Below are positions 6,292-9,908 of a stretch of 9,908 nt of DNA, one piece after another (position 1 is the first letter of the stretch; the number at the start of each line of letters is the position of its first letter). The translations under genes and the position numbers were made by a program. The stretch covers positions 1 through 9,908 of the forward strand of contig JAOUDB010000058.1 in assembly GCA_029859485.1 (NCBI GenBank), given 5' to 3'. This DNA comes from Desulfuromonadales bacterium. GTDB taxonomy: Bacteria; Desulfobacterota; Desulfuromonadia; Desulfuromonadales; BM103. The notes under the pieces are model-generated. The model saw nothing but the letters and a program-made list of their open reading frames with translations, ran no database searches and had not been told where the DNA came from.

Positions 6292-7269
6292 ATGAGTAAA
6301 GCGATTCGTATCCATGAAACTGGTGGCCCCGAGGTCTTGCGTTGGGAAGAGGTTACGATTGGTCCTCCTGGTCCGGGTGAGGTTCATCTGCGCCAGAGTG
6401 CCGTGGGCTTGAATTTTATCGATGTTTACCACCGCAGCGGGCTTTACCCTCTGCCCGCTCTGCCGGCAACTCCGGGCATGGAAGGTGCGGGAATTGTTGT
6501 TGCCACCGGGGAAGGCGTGGAAGGTTTTGCCCCTGGTGATCGTGTGGCTTATGCGGGCCTGCCGCCCGGGGCTTATGCGGAGGAGCGCCTGATCCCGGCG
6601 CATCGTCTGGTGCTTCTGCCCGATGCCATCAGTGATCAGCAGGCAGCGGGGATGATGCTGCAGGGCATGACGGTGCAGTACCTGCTACGCAGCACCTTTC
6701 ATGTCAAACCGGGTGATACGATTCTGTTTCATGCAGCGGCCGGAGGTGTTGGTCTGATCGCTTGCCAGTGGGCCAAGGCTCTTGGCGCCACAGTCATTGG
6801 TACGGTCGGCAGCCCGGAAAAGGCAGAGTTGGCCAGAGAACATGGCTGTGATTTCCCGTTGCTTTACCAGGAAGAAGATTGGGTGAGCAAGGTTAAGGAG
6901 ATAACTGACGGCGAGGGTGTGCCGGTTGTGTATGATTCTGTCGGCGGAGAGACTTTTATGAAGTCTCTCGACTGTCTGCGGCCTCTGGGGCTTCTGGCCA
7001 GTTTCGGTCAGGCTTCCGGCCCGGTGGCACCTTTTGATCCAGCGTTGCTGGCCGCAAAAGGGTCTCTGTTTTTGACGCGACCGACCTTGATGACTTATAC
7101 CGCTGACCGTGCTGACCTGTTGGCCAGTGCAACGGACCTGTTCGCTGTCGTTCAATCCGGTGATGTAAGTATAGAGGTTAATCAGACTTACCTGCTCAGT
7201 GAGGCGGCGCAGGCTCATCGTGATCTTGAAGCCAGGAAAACCACGGGTTCCACGGTGTTGCTTGCATAG
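6292..7269 (+). CDS. qorA: NADPH:quinone oxidoreductase, QorA type
   Basis: A 325-residue zinc-free medium-chain dehydrogenase/reductase, expected to reduce quinones one electron at a time with NADPH in the cytoplasm. It aligns by eye along its length with E. coli QorA: HETGGPEVL (8-16), GLNFIDVYHRSGLYP (39-53), the NADPH-binding FHAAAGGVGLIACQWAKALGA within 146-166, VVYDSVGG (212-219), SFGQASG (237-243) and GSLFLTRP (257-264). Zinc-ligand cysteines of the alcohol dehydrogenases are absent. The ATG at 6292 is favoured because GGGAG lies 8 nt upstream and the protein then begins MSKAIRIHETGG as in the family; a TTG five codons earlier is possible. It is divergent from the TRAP operon over a 258-bp spacer. 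TTGACG at 6197-6202 is a possible -35, but no convincing -10 stands at normal spacing. It is the only plus-strand gene seen. Confidence 0.92.
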   Translation: MSKAIRIHETGGPEVLRWEEVTIGPPGPGEVHLRQSAVGLNFIDVYHRSGLYPLPALPATPGMEGAGIVVATGEGVEGFAPGDRVAYAGLPPGAYAEERLIPAHRLVLLPDAISDQQAAGMMLQGMTVQYLLRSTFHVKPGDTILFHAAAGGVGLIACQWAKALGATVIGTVGSPEKAELAREHGCDFPLLYQEEDWVSKVKEITDGEGVPVVYDSVGGETFMKSLDCLRPLGLLASFGQASGPVAPFDPALLAAKGSLFLTRPTLMTYTADRADLLASATDLFAVVQSGDVSIEVNQTYLLSEAAQAHRDLEARKTTGSTVLLA

Positions 7270-7294
7270 TCTTTGATGTAGTGAGCATTGTGAA

Positions 7295-7328
7295 AAAAGG
7301 GGCCTGGAATTTATTCCAGGCCCCTTTT
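7295..7328. terminator. bidirectional rho-independent terminator
   Basis: AAAAGGGGCCTGGAA (7295-7309) pairs without mismatch with TTCCAGGCCCCTTTT (7314-7328) around a TTTA loop. The A-run on one side and T-run on the other make it work in both directions. It sits between the convergent qorA and DUF1847 genes and should serve both. Confidence 0.92.
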
Positions 7329-7373
7329 GTGCTTTATGTTGTGTCGTCTCACTGTTCCGCTAAAGAAACCTTT

Positions 7374-8132
7374 TCAAGAGTCGTCCTGATGCTCAGCAAT
7401 CTCTTCGTCACTTAAGACCGGCTGCTTCTGTAACCTCTTGTAATAAAAATTCTGTCCATAGAGGACTGCTATCGGGTTGTGCCCGGTCACCCGGTCTTTG
7501 ACCACCAGAGTGGTAACCGGTGCTTCTGAATATTTGTTGAAGAGCATGTCGTGGCCGACGCACAGCCCCATGATGATGTTCATCTCCATCCCTTCAGCAT
7601 TCAGAATACGGGCCTGGGCGATCGGGTTACAGGCCGGTTCGAAAGTTCCCGGCCTGACTTTGTCTTCTTCTTCGAGGTTGAGTTCAAGCTTATCGATACT
7701 GCCAGCCTTACAACAGGAGGAGTAAGGCTCAAGGTCCTGTGCTCTGAGGATCTCGCATAGCCGGTCACACTCATCCAACAGGCCGATGCAGGTGGCGATG
7801 CCGATCTTTTTGTAGCCCATGAGCTTTGCCAGGGCGATAGTGTCTTCGATTCTTGTCCAGCGAGCGTTCACTGCATCGGAACCGGGTACAGGTTGATAGC
7901 AAAGGCCCTCGACTTTGGCGGCGACCTGAGCCAGGCGAGCGTCAGAATCATCGCCCTGGTATTTGAGGAAGGAATCGTAAATTATCTCTGCATGGGGCTC
8001 AGAAGGACAATAAGCCGGTTTGCTCGGTTTATTCTCCGGATCACTCCAGCAATTTGTGGTGCCTTGTTTCTTCCAGATTGTGCTGCAGCTTGAGCAGGTG
8101 TGTTGAGGTTTCGGGGTTTTTTCTCGCGACAT
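7374..8132 (-). CDS. DUF1847 cysteine-rich putative metal-binding protein
   Basis: A 252-residue soluble protein that I recognise as DUF1847-like; no function is established to my knowledge. It has 12 cysteines. The N-terminal set C13-x2-C16, C28 and C42 looks like a zinc or Fe-S knuckle. The core carries the conserved pieces RIEDTIALAKLMGYKKIGIATCIGL (parts of 94-118), SSCCK (138-142), ACNPIAQA (167-174), GLCVGHDMLFNKYS (189-202) and KDRVTGHNP (212-220). No signal peptide or membrane segment is seen. The ATG has GGGAGGAG (8136-8143) just upstream. It lies 80 bp downstream of the kinase-like gene in the same direction, with a structured gap, so co-transcription is likely. The C-terminal 20 residues are acidic and probably disordered. 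A redox or metal-sensing role is inference only. Confidence 0.8.
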   Translation of the reverse strand: MSREKTPKPQHTCSSCSTIWKKQGTTNCWSDPENKPSKPAYCPSEPHAEIIYDSFLKYQGDDSDARLAQVAAKVEGLCYQPVPGSDAVNARWTRIEDTIALAKLMGYKKIGIATCIGLLDECDRLCEILRAQDLEPYSSCCKAGSIDKLELNLEEEDKVRPGTFEPACNPIAQARILNAEGMEMNIIMGLCVGHDMLFNKYSEAPVTTLVVKDRVTGHNPIAVLYGQNFYYKRLQKQPVLSDEEIAEHQDDS

Positions 8133-8147
8133 AAGCTCCTCCCTTGC

Positions 8148-8205
8148 GACGGCAGTAGTTCTGGAGGATAACCTGCTGTCGGTATGATGTCCAGATTCTA
8201 CCGTC
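8148..8205 (-). promoter_or_regulatory. structured gap between kinase-like gene and DUF1847 gene
   Basis: Nested pairings stack in this gap: GACGG (8148-8152) with CCGTC (8201-8205), TAG with CTA (8156-8158/8198-8200), and TCTGGA (8160-8165) with TCCAGA (8190-8195), leaving a 24-nt apical loop. The structure ends about 4 nt before the DUF1847 ribosome site, so it could tune its translation. No T-tract follows. Confidence 0.4.
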
Positions 8206-8212
8206 CTTGTCT

Positions 8213-9169
8213 TTACGTGGGGGTGTTACAAGTAAAGAAAACCGTGCCGCCAGAGCCTTCGATCCCTTCCGCCCAGATTTGCCCATTGTGTCTGCTAATA
8301 ACCCTTCTTGCGTTAGCGAGGATGATGGCATCCTTGGGCAGCTCTACATCGAGGGAGTTATCCCGAAATGCATCAAACAGACGTTTGGCCTGTGCGTCAC
8401 TGTAGCCCGTACCGTTGTCACGAACGAAAAAAACTTTCTGCCCATTGCGGTTGAACATACCTAGCTCGATACGCCCTTTCCGTTCCGCAGGAATAAAGTC
8501 AATGGCGTTGCGGAAGAGGTTGTGGATGATGAGCCTCAGCATTTTCTGATCGCACCAGTCGCTGAGCCACGGTTGAATCTTGAACTCGAGTTCTCGATCC
8601 GGATATTTTTGCTGCAACTCTTCGACAACTTTCTTGGCCAAGAAGTCCAGCCGGGTTTTTTCCCGGTGGGGCTCGCCACAGGTGAGTTCTTTGAGTGCCT
8701 GGTTGATGTCGAGTTGTTCATTCAACTTGGAGCTGCAGTTATAGACATTCTCCATGAAAAAAAGGGTTTTTTCGTCAAAGTCGTTACTGCATTGGGCTTG
8801 CAATAGCTCAACGGTGCTTGTCAGAGAAGCGGAGGTTTGACGCAGTTGCCGGGAGAGATTTTCATGAAACTCTTCAATGTCCTGCCTGACTAGAGACAGG
8901 TCTTGCACTCTGCTCAGCAGGGCTGCCTCTTTCTGGGAGGTTTTCGCCAGATAATGTATGCCGAGATAAATGGCTGCCAGGATGAAGGTGCTGAACAGAA
9001 GGCGGATGGCCACTTCCTGAGTGGTCGGGGAAAATAGCTGTTCCTGTATGCTTCCGTCGCTGAAGAGGACTGCGTCAAGAATGACATCAAAGATGACTGC
9101 GAAAGGAACCAGAACCATTCCCCAGAGGAATAGTCGGAACGATGATTTTTGGGAAAGAGTCTTGGCCAA
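8213..9169 (-). CDS. sensor histidine kinase-like protein lacking the H-box histidine
   Basis: A 318-residue inner-membrane protein with two hydrophobic segments (about 11-33 and 55-75), a short external loop, a coiled-coil linker (about 80-105), a DHp-like helix pair and an ATPase domain. The ATPase boxes look intact: N-box HNLFRNAIDF (216-225), G1 DNGTGYS (251-257), F-box LFDAF (264-268), and G2 GSGGT (305-309). The H-box reads FHENLSRQLRQ (101-111). Aligned to the usual FxxNxSHELR, Arg107 stands where the phosphoacceptor His should be. H102 is five residues earlier and could be an alternative. No HAMP or PAS domain and no response regulator neighbour is seen. The start is TTG with GAGGAG 12 nt upstream; an in-frame stop lies close upstream, and the next start, M18, would cut the first membrane segment. 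DUF1847 follows downstream. Confidence 0.8.
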   Translation of the reverse strand: MAKTLSQKSSFRLFLWGMVLVPFAVIFDVILDAVLFSDGSIQEQLFSPTTQEVAIRLLFSTFILAAIYLGIHYLAKTSQKEAALLSRVQDLSLVRQDIEEFHENLSRQLRQTSASLTSTVELLQAQCSNDFDEKTLFFMENVYNCSSKLNEQLDINQALKELTCGEPHREKTRLDFLAKKVVEELQQKYPDRELEFKIQPWLSDWCDQKMLRLIIHNLFRNAIDFIPAERKGRIELGMFNRNGQKVFFVRDNGTGYSDAQAKRLFDAFRDNSLDVELPKDAIILANARRVISRHNGQIWAEGIEGSGGTVFFTCNTPT

Positions 9170-9201
9170 AAGGGTTAAGCTCTCCTCGACAAGGTTTGTT
9201 C

Positions 9202-9230
9202 AGTTTAATCACGATACGTTAATATGGCAA
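9202..9230 (-). promoter_or_regulatory. candidate sigma-70 promoter of the kinase-like gene
   Basis: On the minus strand TTGCCA (9225-9230, five of six to consensus) is followed after exactly 17 nt by TAAACT (9202-9207, four of six). The predicted start near 9195 gives a short leader that still contains the GAGGAG ribosome site (9182-9187), supporting the TTG start. Confidence 0.5.
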
Positions 9231-9268
9231 GGGTTCATCCATTTAAGAAATCTCTTGGAGGGCAACAA

Positions 9269-9304
9269 AAAAGATACGGAGCATTAGATGCGTCCGTATC
9301 TTTT
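9269..9304 (-). terminator. rho-independent terminator after the GSU3473-family gene
   Basis: AAAAGATACGGA (9269-9280) pairs with TCCGTATCTTTT (9293-9304). The inner GCAT/ATGC extends the stem to 16 bp with one bulged G and a TAG loop. On the minus strand it ends in a run of six T residues. It separates the hisG-side transcript from the kinase-like gene; a four-T tail also allows weak plus-strand use. Confidence 0.88.
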
Positions 9305-9335
9305 GGTGAAAGTGACTATGAAGTTGGAGGGAAAT

Positions 9336-9530
9336 TTATGCCGCTTTGCGACGCTCCATGCCATTATAACCGTTGACCTTCTCACTGTAGCGGATTGGGT
9401 CCCGTCCAACCACAGCCCAGCCGGAAGAACGCTTGAAGCGTTTCACCAGTTCACGGTTCAATAGCAGGTTTAATCCTTTCGGAACAACTCTGCAAAGGGT
9501 GCCATCGATGAGTTCAACTTGAATGGTCAT
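9336..9530 (-). CDS. GSU3473-family small protein
   Basis: A 64-residue basic, soluble protein resembling the small GSU3473-type family known from Geobacter and relatives; the role is unknown. It starts MTIQVELIDGT, then has LLLNRELVKRFKRSSGWAVVG (parts of 22-42), RDPIR (43-47), and ends in YNGMERRKAA. A YxGxERR-like tail is familiar from other Desulfuromonadales proteins. I chose the ATG at 9530 over a GTG 25 codons upstream because family members begin with MTI and the extension looks non-coding; the ribosome site is weak either way. It lies 124 bp downstream of hisG in the same direction and is followed by a strong terminator. It may share the hisG transcript or have its own promoter within the gap, which I could not place. 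Confidence 0.7.
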   Translation of the reverse strand: MTIQVELIDGTLCRVVPKGLNLLLNRELVKRFKRSSGWAVVGRDPIRYSEKVNGYNGMERRKAA

Positions 9531-9563
9531 GGTTGCCGTTATCTTAATCTCGAAGTATTCAGA

Positions 9564-9645
9564 TGAGGTGAAACTCGTATAATCAGACACTGGACACGAG
9601 AGCACTCACAAATCTCTCAAAGCTGGCGAGAAAATGATCACCTCA
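9564..9645 (-). promoter_or_regulatory. possible folded leader of the GSU3473-family gene
   Basis: TGAGGTGA (9564-9571) is the exact reverse complement of TCACCTCA (9638-9645), closing a 66-nt segment that contains a further CTCGT/ACGAG stem (9574-9578/9596-9600). It ends 33 nt before the gene. It shows no cyclic-di-GMP riboswitch core or other class that I recognise. Confidence 0.25.
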
Positions 9646-9654
9646 CAAAAAAAA

Positions 9655-9908
9655 TCAGATAATCTTATTGAGAGGATATTCAACGATCCCTTCAGCCCCT
9701 AATTCCATAAGTTCCGGAATGATCTTGCGCACTTCCGATTCCTGCATAATTGTTTCAATGGAAACCCAGTCAGACTGGTACAGGTGGGCAATGGTCGGGC
9801 GATTCAGGCTTGGCAGAAGATTGACTATTGGCTCAATCTTGTCTCCGGGGGCATTCATTTTCAGCCCAACCATCCCTTCAGCACGGAGTGCAGATTTCAG
9901 CATGGTGT
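9655..9908 (-). CDS. hisG: ATP phosphoribosyltransferase, long form, C-terminal part (partial)
   Basis: The last 83 codons of hisG; the gene runs off the right edge, so the ATG at 9903 is internal. HisG joins ATP and PRPP in the first step of histidine synthesis in the cytoplasm. The visible part is the C-terminal ACT-like regulatory domain of the long (about 290-residue) form that binds histidine. Signatures are [11 protein letters not shown] (in-frame about 12-22 from the internal ATG), [13 protein letters not shown] (29-41), WVSIETIM (46-53), and the closing [18 protein letters not shown]. The catalytic domains are outside the window. No clear terminator follows the TGA stop, so transcription may continue into the GSU3473-family gene. 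Confidence 0.85.
   Translation of the reverse strand, partial: TMLKSALRAEGMVGLKMNAPGDKIEPIVNLLPSLNRPTIAHLYQSDWVSIETIMQESEVRKIIPELMELGAEGIVEYPLNKII

Noticed and set aside
9531..9654. Cyclic-di-GMP riboswitch ahead of the GSU3473-family gene
   Set aside because: The conserved core bases of that class are absent.
1..9908. CRISPR array, insertion sequence, toxin-antitoxin or defence system
   Set aside because: No regularly spaced repeats, transposase or defence-type proteins were seen on either strand.

Overview
The window reads as chromosomal DNA of a Gram-negative anaerobe of the Desulfuromonas/Pelobacter/Geobacter type (Desulfuromonadota). This is inferred from the small GSU3473-type protein, the cysteine-rich DUF1847 protein, a lipoprotein-type TRAP solute receptor, strong AGGAGG-type ribosome sites and moderate GC. 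No database was searched. All genes except the quinone reductase lie on the minus strand.

Layout from left to right. Bases 1-605 hold no convincing gene. They carry several inverted repeats and one plus-strand terminator-like hairpin. A divergent diaminopimelate decarboxylase (606-1868) follows, with its own promoter and a 22-bp perfect palindrome in its leader. Next is a transcription unit read leftward from about 6120: TRAP receptor (dctP type), small permease (dctQ type), large permease (dctM type) and a polyphosphate glucokinase that starts 7 bp after the large permease. Stem-loops sit in both gaps around the small permease, which fits differential expression of receptor and permeases. 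Divergent from this unit is a QorA-type NADPH:quinone oxidoreductase (6292-7269). It ends at a 15-bp-stem bidirectional terminator shared with the convergent DUF1847 gene (7374-8132).

Upstream of the DUF1847 gene, and probably in the same transcript, is a two-TM sensor-kinase-like protein (8213-9169). Its H-box has Arg where the phosphoacceptor His belongs, although its ATP-binding boxes look intact. A strong terminator (9269-9304) separates this pair from a 64-residue GSU3473-family protein and the 3' end of hisG (long form), which runs off the right edge.

How the genes work together: the TRAP cluster imports a small organic acid, most likely a 2-oxo or hydroxy acid judging from the receptor subfamily. 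LysA and HisG are housekeeping amino-acid genes. I found no CRISPR array, insertion sequence, toxin-antitoxin or phage-defence system. The items most worth a second look are the His-less kinase/DUF1847 pair, the lysA leader palindrome, the intercistronic structures of the TRAP operon with a 6-codon ORF overlapping the dctM start, and the structured gene-free region at the left edge.
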